In this document: positions 54,335 through 64,000 of the stretch, one piece after another
How the letters are laid out: each line of letters opens with the position of its first letter
Numbering within the stretch: position 1 is the first letter of the stretch
Assembly: GCA_024734495.1 (NCBI GenBank)
Contig: JALMQS010000312.1
Coordinates: 248,001 to 312,000 of the forward strand
Origin: Forficula auricularia
Lineage: Eukaryota > Arthropoda > Insecta > Dermaptera > Forficulidae
DNA length: 64,000 bases
Reading direction: 5' to 3'
The notes under the pieces: model-generated
Database searches by the model: none
What the model was told of the DNA's origin: nothing
Seen by the model: only the letters and a program-made list of their open reading frames with translations
Position numbers and translations under genes: made by a program

Positions 54335-54935
54335 TCTCTGATCGGAACGCCCTGAATCAAATTAAAGAGGAATGGCCATATATTTGGAACATACTAATGC
54401 TTCTTTTATGGTAAAATCTTTACTCAAGTAAATTATATAATATACCTAGATATACTTAAATATATATATATATATATATATATATCTATATATATATATA
54501 TAAATATATTTCTATATATATGAAACAATTTTAGGTAATCATTTATTGGTATCTAGATATAATACCTCTCTTTAAAATTATCCAGTAAAATATTTAAAAA
54601 TTTCTATCTTGTGCAGTGTTCCATTTCCATTCTCTCTCTTTATATATATATATTAAAAAAAAATTACTCAATAGTCTTAGTTTTTATTTTAATTACAAAT
54701 AGATAATCAATAGATCGAGATTATAAATAGTACTTTTTTCAATTTACTGTACATTTAAGTAATTAATAAGTAACGCTTCATTTTTATATAACTATTTTTT
54801 GAGAAAAAAAATTGTATATTTAATTTAAATTCAATTATCCAAGCTCAATTGTGTGATTTGTGATATTTTGAGTGTCACTGATACCGAATATTTTCGCTAG
54901 ATGTTTAATCATAAATAAAATATATTCAATAAAAT
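54335..54935 (+). other. Dscam1: Probable 3' UTR of Dscam1
   Basis: AT-rich sequence after the stop; first AATAAA signals are at about 54914 and 54928. The true 3' end could lie further on (more AATAAA near 55823), so the boundary is a guess. Confidence 0.4.
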
Positions 54936-57835
54936 TAATATCCAAAAATATCTAACCAAATGAAACCATGATCTACATTTTTAGTGAAACGTAATGAGAT
55001 TATATTTAAAAAATATTTATTGATAGTGTATCAGCGTCGTTATATTATCGTTATATTCAAAACGTATCAATATATTAATAATATAAAATCTTATGAATGT
55101 CTTGATATTATACTATCTATTTCAATACTATTACTCCTAATATTAAAATTAATGTTTAGTATTTTACTAATACGATATAATATGGTTTAATGTAGATTAT
55201 CTAAATATATTTATATAAATATAAATATACATAGATGTATATTTATATTTATATATATTTTATTCTATGTAATTTTATGTATTTAATAATTATACATATT
55301 TATCTACATGCTTGTATAGCTTTTGATTACAAGCCATTTTAAAATATTTATAATTTTAAACTTATACAAATATATAGTTTATTTAAATGATAAACTTGTC
55401 GTTTTCTACAAATTTATTTAGTTAAGATTGTTTTTTTCCTATTGTTTATAGTTAAATAATCAACTTCTTGATTCCAGTGAATTTGATAGCAATTTTATAT
55501 AAACGTTATCATTTCCACTTTCCATTTATGTAACTTCTTCATCATTTCTAATTGGATTATTCTATATAATTTATTAAAAATCGAACGTCTATTTTTCATT
55601 CTATGGAGTTTGTTAATGTATGAAGGAAAATAATGCGAGATTTTATAACGAAGACAAAAATCGATAAAATCGACGAGTTATTCGACCTCAAAGACTTGAA
55701 TTAATTATTCAGCGTGCCATATATTAGAAGGCTTCATGCTCATTTTAAGAATTTTTTTTCGCATTTTTCTCCTTTATATTTACCCTCTTATCTTATATTA
55801 TAAAATGCTTTATTTGTATTTTAAATAAATATTTTAAAAACATCTAAAAAAATCATGTAGCTTTTACATGAACTGGTCTCTCATTAACCAAATGTAATGT
55901 TTGTAATCGGGTCGTTTTCCCATGTGTATGTAAACTTCTAGTAACTCTCGATACGTAGATCCTTTGCGTATTTTTAAGGAATAGTACAGCTATAATTCTT
56001 TATAATTTTATGTTTTATTATTTGAAATCGGATAAATCTTAGAAAATACTATCTAAGGAAATGAGTTTATTTTCATTATTAATTTGAATGTTATAAATTT
56101 AAATATATATTATAAATATTTATGTTTTAAATGTTTATATTTGACCTTTATTTCAAGTTATAATGCATATGCTTATTTGATAAACTTGCTTAAGATTATA
56201 ATTTCACAAGGTATACTTATTTTTAAAAATTATCCATTGAATGATTTCAGAAAATAAAGCAGATTTAAGTCAAAGATAACAAATTTGTACCAAAGTTATA
56301 GAATTAATGGATTTGTGTTAATAAATATTTGACTGGCGTCAATTACATTTTTTTAATATCCTTTCAATTATTTCCTTCATCCAATAATTGATTTCTCTAC
56401 TTTTATCCCTGAATATTTGAGATATAAATAGAAAAGCAGAAGAAATAATATATTGAAGGACGAAAGAAATTTGGGTCAGGCCCATATTTCCAAAACTGGA
56501 TCTTACGCGGAAATCTATAAATAGATATAAAATTAAGGTTTTGTCTGTACATTAGTCCAAATCGCCTCAAATTTTGGATGCACACGTTTCAAGCAAAGTC
56601 GTGTCTGTCTATCAGTCCGCGCTTTTTTGTGTCCAGTAGGCATAAAAACGGCTGGAGATATACTTAGGAAATTTTGTATTTGGATCGGATGTCTTCTAAC
56701 TTAAAATCTGAGCTATAGAATATTTTGATATATTTTGAGCCCAAAGGGGGTGGAAATTATAAAATAACATCTATACTATTAACCCGACGGCAATTTTTGC
56801 CAAAAGCAAAGTTGTAGAGGATGTAATTTCTGAAATTTTTGTTTAAACAATTCCCCAATATTCCAGCCAATAAGGAGGGGGGGAGGGGTCAAAAAATTTA
56901 AATTCTAGCGCTTTGAACCAAACTCAACCAAAATTTGTATACATAATTTGTAGGCCCCCAGAAGACTAGGACTTCACCGTGGGCGCGGGGGGGGGGGCCG
57001 CTCAAAAATTCGAAATTGGCATAAAAACTGCTGGAGATATTCTTATGAAATTTTGTATTTGGATCAGATGTCTTCTAACTTAAAATGACTGTTATAGAAA
57101 ATTTTGATATTTTGATTGCAAAACGGGGTACTACTGTAAATTATCAAATAACTCCTAAACTATTATCTATATGGCAAATTCAATTAGAAGCAAAGTAGTA
57201 GAGGTTGTGATTGCTGAAAAAATTATTGTATAAAGTGTAGCGATTCGTGCGGTCCACGTGCATATTAGTTTATTCCGTTCCCAAGGAAAAAGGAAGAAAT
57301 TTTACAAAGGCTTGTGTAAAGTAGCATTCCAGAGAAAAGGATTAATATATAAAAAAAATAGTTTATTTTTTTATAATAAAATATTTATAAAAGTATGAGA
57401 AGGGACTTTGAATACAACGATCAAATAGAGCACGGGTGAGTGCGTATGTGTAAGACAATGAAAAATCCGAGAGCGCGACCGCCGTTAGCTAAATCTGTCG
57501 TCGTGTGTTCAGGTCGCTAGCCTCAGCTCAAGTGTTCTGGATTTGCCCCCCGACGAGCAATTGGCTACCGGTCTCAAGATAAGAGCTCATTAACCTCGTA
57601 GACACTAGAAAAAAAAATAAGAAAAGCAAGCAAACGGAATGCTGAAAATTAGGGCTAGGGGGCTTGTATCATTACATCCCCCCCGACCAGAAACATTAAA
57701 ATTGGAGTTGCTAAAAAAATGCCTTGACAATTTTAATGCTTCCACAAGATAGGCAGGATACAAGCTGCCAAAGTCGGCCTCGGAATAATATGGCATGGTA
57801 ATCTAAAATTAAGTGAACACAAAAAAAAGTCGTAT
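54936..57835. other. Downstream intergenic sequence with dispersed repeats
   Basis: AT-rich to about 56400. 56400-57240 resembles 27780-28500 (CATAAAAACGGCTGGAGATAT, AACCAAAATTTGTATACATAA, G-tracts) and is probably the same repeat. 57236-57770 is GC-richer and starts TGTAGCGATTCGTGCGG; it may be part of a retroelement but I could not name it. 57880-57990 includes GGCCGAAACGTCGGAGTGAG, a PLE-terminal-type motif, on the plus strand. Confidence 0.45.
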
Positions 57836-58111
57836 AGGCGTTGGAATAACATGACTAGTTTCAAACCAGATCGGACCCTTCCAGGTTCCGCAGTGAGAGT
57901 CGGTCGAATCAACGCGAACGCAGCTCTATGGCCGAAACGTCGGAGTGAGAGACTTGTCGTTGTAAAAAAAAAAAGCGCGGGTGGGGGGGGGCTGTTCAAA
58001 GTGTCTGGCCCTACGTTGAGGCAAATACTGTATATATCAATACAAGACAGTCTGTCAAAATACAATAGAAAAGCCAACGGTTTTTGGTCTCATTGTGTTA
58101 CTTCTAGTTTA

Positions 58112-59275
58112 TTAACTATCTTTTCCGTAATGGGCCATGTTTGAGCCTCCATAGATCAAGACCGGTATTACACATGCTTTAAAAAATTTTATTTTGGAGA
58201 TTAGGTCGATGTTTTTGTTTTTTAAGATGAATTTTAATGACCAAAATTTATTCCAACCCAGGTTAACTCTTCTTGCAACTTCTTTACTTGTTCTGCCTTC
58301 AAAACTAATTATCTGTCCCAAATAAATTATTTCAGATTTATATTCTATATGTGATTTGTTGTTTTCTAAACCGATATCCGATTCTACCCTGTTTGAGACA
58401 AATGCAGACTTTTTACAATTAATTTCTAAGCCAACTGCTTTGCTTTTTATATTAATTTCATTAATCATTTCTTTTAGTTCGTCTTTTGAAGTTTTTATTA
58501 GAACAAGATCGTCGGCGAACCTGAGATTATTTAGATATGCTCCGTTTATTTTTATACCTTTGTTAGTCCAATTTAATTTTTTGAACATATCTTCAAGAGC
58601 ACAGTTGAATAGTGCCGGTGACAGCGATCGCCTTGCCTAACACCTCTATTAATTGGAAAATAAGGCCCGTTTTCTTCTAGAATTATTCTTGCTTCTGAAT
58701 TTGAGTAAATTTCTTGAATTAATGAAATAATTTGGATTTATTCCTGAGAGAGCATGGACTTGAATATATAGCTTTGTTCAATGGTGTCAAATGCCTTTCT
58801 GTAATCAAGAAATGCTAAATATATATCTATTTGATATTCACGAGTTTTTTCTATCAATTGATTGATGACTTGTAAATGATCACATGTAGAAAATCCAGAT
58901 CTAAAACCAGCTTGTTCGATCGGTTGGTTAAAATTTATTATATTTTTAATCTATTCTCCAAAATTTTCATAAATATTTTTCCTATGTTAGAAGATAGTGT
59001 AATTGGTCTATAATTGTTAATATCGTTTCGATCACCTTTTTTAAACATAATGATAATATTTGATTGTTTCCATTGGATAGGAATTATTCTAGATTTTATA
59101 ATATTATTAAATATTAAAGTGAGTGGTTTTGTAATTATTTTTTGGGCATATTATATATTCTCTTTTCTTCATTAATTTCTCTTTGTCCAATTTTAGAATT
59201 AAAATCACCCATGATAATTAATTTGTTGTATTTAGGTGTGTTGTTTTTTATTGTTTCGTTAAGTAATTGGTGATG
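58112..59275 (-). pseudogene. RTE-like LINE, 3' segment: end of EN and reverse transcriptase
   Basis: Minus strand from 59270: KYNKLIIMGDFNSKIGQRE (AP endonuclease motif), a deletion, then KKGDRNDINNYRPITLSSN, EYQIDIYLAFLDYRKAFDTI, INRGVRQGD, LNNLRFADDLVLIKTSKDE (catalytic FADD), EINCKKS and IIYLGQIISFEGR. Several stops and frame changes. The 5' part of the same element lies beside it in the opposite orientation. Confidence 0.85.
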
Positions 59276-59379
59276 AGGGCGAAGAGGGGGAATGGATGTG
59301 TGATACAGAGTGCGGAAAAAGAGGGGAAGACCGATGTTATTTACAAACAAAAGCAAAAACTGAACCAATTTACTTTTCT

Positions 59380-60170
59380 TAAGGGAAGTGGATCACAAGG
59401 AGATTCAAACTCTGATTCTAATCCCGGAACTATAGTATAGAATTATTGGCGTGGGCCCTCGAATACACCGGCTAAGAGCTCCATCCACCACCCAGTAGGT
59501 CTGGTCAACCCGGGTGATTTAGACCAAAACCTCCCAAATAGGTATAATGATCCCGAAAATACAAAACATTTTAACTATACATCACCGAATAATTCTAATA
59601 ATAAATCAATTAATCCCGATTGCAATACTATTTTTGGCTCTATTAAAAATGATAATATGAATTATAAAATTAAACAGAAAAATATAAGTATTAAATATAA
59701 AAGCGACATTTCCTGCAAAAATAATAATAATAATAACAGTAACGATATTAATCCAAATAAAGATAAAAACAAAATAAAGATAAACAAGAGAATGGAAAAT
59801 GTTACCAAAATTGGCACATTAAATGTTCGAAGTCTAAAAGGTGAGGAAAAATTGTTAGAATTGGAAAATGCTATGAGCGATTCAAAAATAGATATCCTTG
59901 GACTGGCAGAAATAAGACGTCTTGATGAGAAAATTATTAAAAGAAAAAGTGGATACACTTTATATCATAAAGGAACAATTGCAGGTCAGAGAGGAGTGGG
60001 ATTCTTGATAAGTCCGGACCTGACAGATAGGATTGAAGAATTTAAGGGTATCTCCGACAGAATCGCAACTTTAAAATAAAATATAAAAATGAACATTTCT
60101 TAAATCTAATTCAAGTCTATGCACCTACGTCAGAGTCAAATGAAGAAGCATGCGAAGAATTGTAAGAATT
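59380..60170 (+). pseudogene. RTE-like LINE, inverted 5' segment: endonuclease start
   Basis: Plus-strand reading with an Asn/Lys-rich leader, then KIGTLNVRSLKGEEKLLELE, DILGLAEIRRLDEKIIKRKS, GYTLYHKGTIAGQRGVGFLI and, after a frame break, LIQVYAPTSESNEEACEEL. The next residues expected (..NKLIIMGDFNSK) are on the minus strand at 59270, so the two halves are one element with its 5' part flipped. Confidence 0.85.
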
Positions 60171-60289
60171 ATGAATGAATAAATAAAAAAATAAATATCC
60201 TTATTGCCTAAAAAAACAACTTTTATTTAAACTCATTTAATTGCGTGTAAACAGTATTATTTTCTTGTAAATAAAGCATACAGATAATA

Positions 60290-60590
60290 AATCAAATAAA
60301 CAAAAGAAAAAAGTAATGTTACATTTTAATAACAGTATTTTTTTACAACCATAAGGCTGATTTATCACAGACAAACAATAATATAAGAAAGAATTAAATT
60401 GAAAGTGTCTTCTTTTGCCGAGAGTGGCAGAATTTTTATAATCTAAAGGAGACAATGAAAGATGAGTGTGTCTTCTGCTACAATAATAAATTTTTAATCA
60501 AATAAAGCAGAAAAAAATAATGTTACATTTTAATAACATTATTTTTTTAAAACCATTATATTAGGCGGATTTATCACAGGCAAACAATAT
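60290..60590. repeat. Direct repeat around a D-type PLE scrap
   Basis: TAATGTTACATTTTAATAAC and GATTTATCACAG.CAAACAAT occur at 60314-60390 and again at 60519-60588. Between them is a D/J-type PLE start (TTTGCCGAGAGTGGCAGAA, GTGTCTTCTGCT). May be a long target duplication or a local tandem copy. Confidence 0.55.
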
Positions 60591-62265
60591 ACCGGGTGAT
60601 TAATGCGGGTGACGAGGTACCGTATCTCAGGAACTAATAATCGTAGAAGTTTGGGAAAAAATCCTTCAGAGGAAATCGTCATGAAGATTGCTGGAAATAT
60701 TTTTTAAGATTCATACGTTCACCGCTAGGTACAAATAACTTCAATCGCAGTAAAAAAATGCAATTTTCTCGAAAATTTTCCAATATAAGTTTAGAAATGA
60801 ATACTTCACGTTAATACATCACCATAATAGTCCATCTGATAAATGACTTTTTATTGTAGGCGTAAAATGAGGCGGAGGATGCTAAACTTTATGGACTGTA
60901 GTGTCTATAACTTAAGTTAGACTTGAACGGAATTTTATTAACAAGGTCTGGTTCAAAGGAAGGGTTTGTGAATAAACTAAAAAACCATCCATGCCATTCT
61001 AGTTCTTGCCGCCCTCCGCTAAGGGGCGTGTTTATATAAGTTAACCGTCATTAATTTTGCTCCAAATCTTAAATGGAACCGTATAATTATTTGTACTAGA
61101 TTCAGAAGTAGATCAGTTCTGCAACAAAATATGTTCAAACCGCATGTCGATATCTTCATTCGTTTAACAGTTATTGCTTAAAGAATATTTTATTAACGAA
61201 TTTATTAAAGAAACAAAATAGGTAATTGAGTTTTCAATTTTTTTAAGTTTCGTAGTCAAGCATGCCATGGACAAATAAAAACAGTTTAAAACTTTTGTTC
61301 TTATTTTCATTTAATCACAACAATAATGATAATAACGCTTTTTTCCTAATGCTTTTCTGTGTCGTCTGTGAGTAGGTATTAAATTTCAAAAATGTCTAAT
61401 TTCTTAGAAGGCCGTGAAAGTACTTGGTTGACAGTTTCTATGGAAACGGCGATTTTTCACAAATAGATGTTAATGTTGTAATTGTTATTTTATTGTTTGT
61501 TATGGTATATCATTATTGTTGTGATTAAATGAAAATAAGAACAAAGTTTTAAACTCGTTTTTTATTTGTCACATGGCATGCTTTGACTACGAAACTTAAA
61601 AAATTGAAAACTCAATTACCTATTTCGTTTCTTTAATAAATTCGTTAATAAAAATATTCTTCAAGCAATAACTGTTAAACGAAAGAAGATATCGACATGC
61701 GGTTTGAACACATTTTGTTGCAAATCTGATCTACTTTCTGAATCTAATAAAATAATTATACGGTTCCATTTAAGATTTCGGAGCAAAATTAATAAAACGT
61801 TTAACTCCATAAAACACGCCCCTTAGCGAGGGCGGCAAGAACCAGAATGGCATGGATGGTCCTTCAATTCATTCACCAAACCTTCCCTTCTTGAACCAGA
61901 CCCTGCCAACAAAATTCCGTTAAGTCAAACTTAAGTTATAGACACTACAGTCCATAAAAGTTTCAGCATCCTCCTCGCCTTTATTTTACGCCCTACAATA
62001 AAAAGTCATTTATCAAAAAGATGGACTATTATGGTGGCATTAACGCGAGAGTATTCATTTCTAAACTTTTATTGAAAATTTTCGAGAAAATTGCATTTTC
62101 TATACGATTGAAGCTATTTAGCTACCTAGCGGTGGACGTATGAACTTAAAAATATATTTCCAGCAATTTTTCTTGGCCGATTTCTTCTGAAGGATTTTTT
62201 CCAAACTTCTACGATTATTAGTTCCCGAGACACGGTACCTCGTCACCCTTATTGAATCACCCGGT
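60591..62265. mobile_element. 1.67-kb near-perfect palindromic (foldback) element
   Basis: Left arm starts ACCGGGTGATTAATGCGGGT; right arm ends ACCCTTATTGAATCACCCGG T. Arms of about 740 bp pair along their length (GGTACCGTATCTCAGGAACT, ATGCCATTCTAGTTCTTGCC, GCATGTCGATATCTTC), leaving a loop near 61330-61520. Flanks ACAATAT on both sides may be a 7-bp duplication. No open frame; end motif shared with the foldback at 43270. Confidence 0.85.
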
Positions 62266-62289
62266 ACAATATTTATGATTGCTTTAAAA

Positions 62290-63654
62290 CTATTTATGCA
62301 TAATTTTTTGTGCTTTAACATTTTTTTCCCCCGGTAATTTATGTGAAAGTCCATCATTATATTTTTGGATGTAACATTTTATTGATACATTAAAAAATCT
62401 ACTACAAAATTCTGGAAAACAATTTCCACATAAGGGATGGGGGACTTCATATGCAATTTCAATAAGTTTGCTGCGCACATTCAATTTACGTTTTTTAAGA
62501 ATAGCTTCAAAATGTTTATTAAATATATCTTGTAAACTGCAGCTGAAAATAATGGCGCCTTCGTTTGGGAAAAGAAATTGTGGGTTGTCATATTTTTTAA
62601 AAGAAATAAATGAATTTTCTAAATTTCTAGAAGCAGCAGAAGAACATAATTTTTCCTGGCACTCCTTATGTTTTAGCTTACTAGATATCCACCCAGTTAC
62701 ATAAGCAATAGCATTGCCTTCTAAGATATGGAAAGTATTAGTATTTGGGCTAAAGTTCTCTTTCACAGCGATATCGCTATAGTCGGAAGTATCTTGGTTA
62801 TCAGATACTACAAACTTAAGCGTTTTATTTTGCTCTAGATTTTTTTTGGTAAGTAGAAAGCTATCCAAATCAAATTGGCAATTACCTTCTTCTGATGCGG
62901 CTAAGAGCTGATTGCACATTGCTGCTCTTAAAGAAGAGTTAAATTTGTCTGCATCGGGGGTCACATTATTCACCCTTTTTGATCTTATTATTGAAAATAA
63001 ATTTTCCATTCAATCCTGGGTTAGGCGCCTAGTTAAAACAAAATTTATTTTATAATTTTCATTTATATCTTCAAAAAAATAGTTCTAATTTTTTATATTT
63101 TCAACCCAACCAACAATGCAAGGTGGCTGTCTTCCGGTTCTATTTCGGATTTCATAAGTTTTGCAAAACATTTTTAGCATTTAAAAGAAATGTCCAGTGC
63201 GCAGAATTTTTTTAAAGCTCTCCTCAAAATTTTAGCATCATGTAAATTTATATCTAATAATATTTTCATAATTCAAAAGCAGTCAAAAAGATCATCAATA
63301 AATTGTATAAAGCGTGCTGTAGGGTCTGCAATAGCTGGAAACTTCTACATGCTAGCTGCGTTAGTATCATCCCTTCACTAACAGAATGGCTCAGCGTCTG
63401 GGCTGCCAAGCATACTCTCATAGGAGAAAACGGAGGCAATCTAACGGGAAGTTCTTTTAATTTTGGGCTAATCTTGGGATCATAATTTTGTCTTCTTTCA
63501 TAGTAAACTCTTCAATATATTTCCATAAATAGCTTTCTTCGCCATTCCTAAATTCGTACTTTTTAAAATTATTTCTGACAGATTTTAGTAAATGGGGAGC
63601 GTCATGGAAAAAATATATATTGTGTCCGTTTAATGTTATAGTACTCTGAGGCAT
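62290..63654 (-). pseudogene. P-element-like transposase (THAP9-like), truncated
   Basis: Reads on the minus strand: GHNIYFFHDAPHLLKSVRNN (63630 down), MRVCLAAQTLSHSVSEGM, then RRLTQD, a stop, and MENLFSIIRSKRVNNVTPDA (63009), FNSSLRAAMCNQLL and LEGNAIAYVTGWISSKL to 62290. These are the GTP-binding/insertion and C-terminal blocks of P-element transposases. The N-terminal THAP finger and first catalytic residue are not present between 63655 and the window end. Stops near 63455, 63225 and 63010. Confidence 0.88.
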
Positions 63655-64000
63655 TCGAGCGATGCTCGGTAACTTCTTCCTTCAGTTAAAAGCTTTATTG
63701 TAATATTATTTTTAATTTAAAATTCTGATAAAAATGTCGATTTTTATTTGAGAGCCGTTTTCAAACTAAAAAAAATACAAATATATATAATATTCGCCCA
63801 CTGTACCCCCCCCACAATCCACCCCGGTCGACCCTACTCCCGAAACCTCGCCCTACCCCCGGGTCCTCCACCACTGCACCCCACCTCCTGCACCTGTTTT
63901 GATTCAACCATATGATTCATTTTTATTCATCCAATTGTCAATAAATAAAAATCTATCAAAATGTGTTGTTTTTTCAGAAAATTGAGACCTGCTTATGCGA
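63655..64000. other. Window end, nothing recognised
   Basis: AT-rich, then a C-rich stretch 63800-63895 (CCCCCCCCACAATCCACCCC). No gene seen. Confidence 0.5.

Noticed and set aside
52604..52694. Functional tRNA gene
   Set aside because: A and B boxes are present but the acceptor stem does not pair.
57236..57700. Solo LTR (TG start, ACA before a C-run)
   Set aside because: No second LTR, target duplication or primer-binding site could be shown; the composition change alone is not enough.
59662..59958. Minus-strand hydrophobic 98-codon frame
   Set aside because: Antisense to the Asn/Lys-rich leader of the RTE-like LINE.
1..64000. CRISPR arrays, operons, bacterial signals
   Set aside because: The regular repeats are eukaryotic exons and transposons; spliceosomal introns throughout exclude a prokaryotic source.

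Overview
The window is nuclear DNA of an arthropod, most likely a pancrustacean (crustacean or crustacean-like). It is strongly AT-rich, intron-rich and crowded with transposable elements. Its single host gene is Dscam1 (Down syndrome cell adhesion molecule), read on the + strand from position 1 to the stop codon at 54332-54334. The 5' part of the gene (Ig1-Ig6 and promoter) lies outside the window. The 22 constant-region exons and either transmembrane exon keep reading frame across every junction I checked by hand.

Region 1-15,900 is the mutually exclusive Ig7 exon array (equivalent to the Drosophila exon 9 cluster). It holds 22 usable-looking variants, called here V1-V22 (V1 is cut by the window edge), plus two decayed pseudoexons. 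Each variant encodes one whole Ig domain of about 95 residues, starts with G|TN (V22 with G|AA) and ends in phase 1. V1-V10 are of a '..PF.FG..VNG' class; V11 is intermediate; V12-V20 are of a 'VLPRIVPFHFD..IHG' class; V21 and V22 are divergent. A 6.2-kb intron filled with repeats separates V11 from V12. Several introns inside the array (26, 30 and 37 nt) and the one between the two transmembrane exons (35 nt) look too short to be spliced, which would itself force mutual exclusion. V9 and V10 carry GC instead of GT donors.

Region 16,800-31,500 encodes Ig8, Ig9, FNIII 1-4, Ig10, FNIII 5-6 and two alternative transmembrane exons. Region 32,400-54,334 encodes the cytoplasmic tail in seven exons, with proline-rich (SH3-type) motifs and a C-terminal YDTVAV.

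The introns hold many mobile elements: Jockey/CR1-like LINEs (6,955-8,850 and 34,469-36,470), an inverted RTE-like LINE (58,112-60,170), an R1/I-like LINE tail, Penelope-like elements (PLEs), a hAT transposon inserted in a PLE (39,136-41,779), a mariner (47,655-48,918), a P-element-like transposase relic (62,290-63,654), Harbinger-like and hAT MITEs, large foldback elements and tRNA-derived fragments. Many boundaries are fixed by target-site duplications that I read directly.

The most unusual signal is a set of short palindromic PLE-terminal elements (about 110-1,250 bp), several with perfect 12-15-bp target duplications. Most contain a hammerhead-ribozyme-like core of fixed layout: CTGANGA, one extra nucleotide, stem II, GAA, a self-complementary helix III (ACGT, AGCT, ACTATAGT or ATATAT), the cleavage base, then a strand that pairs with the bases before CTGANGA. 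Some carry the core on both strands.
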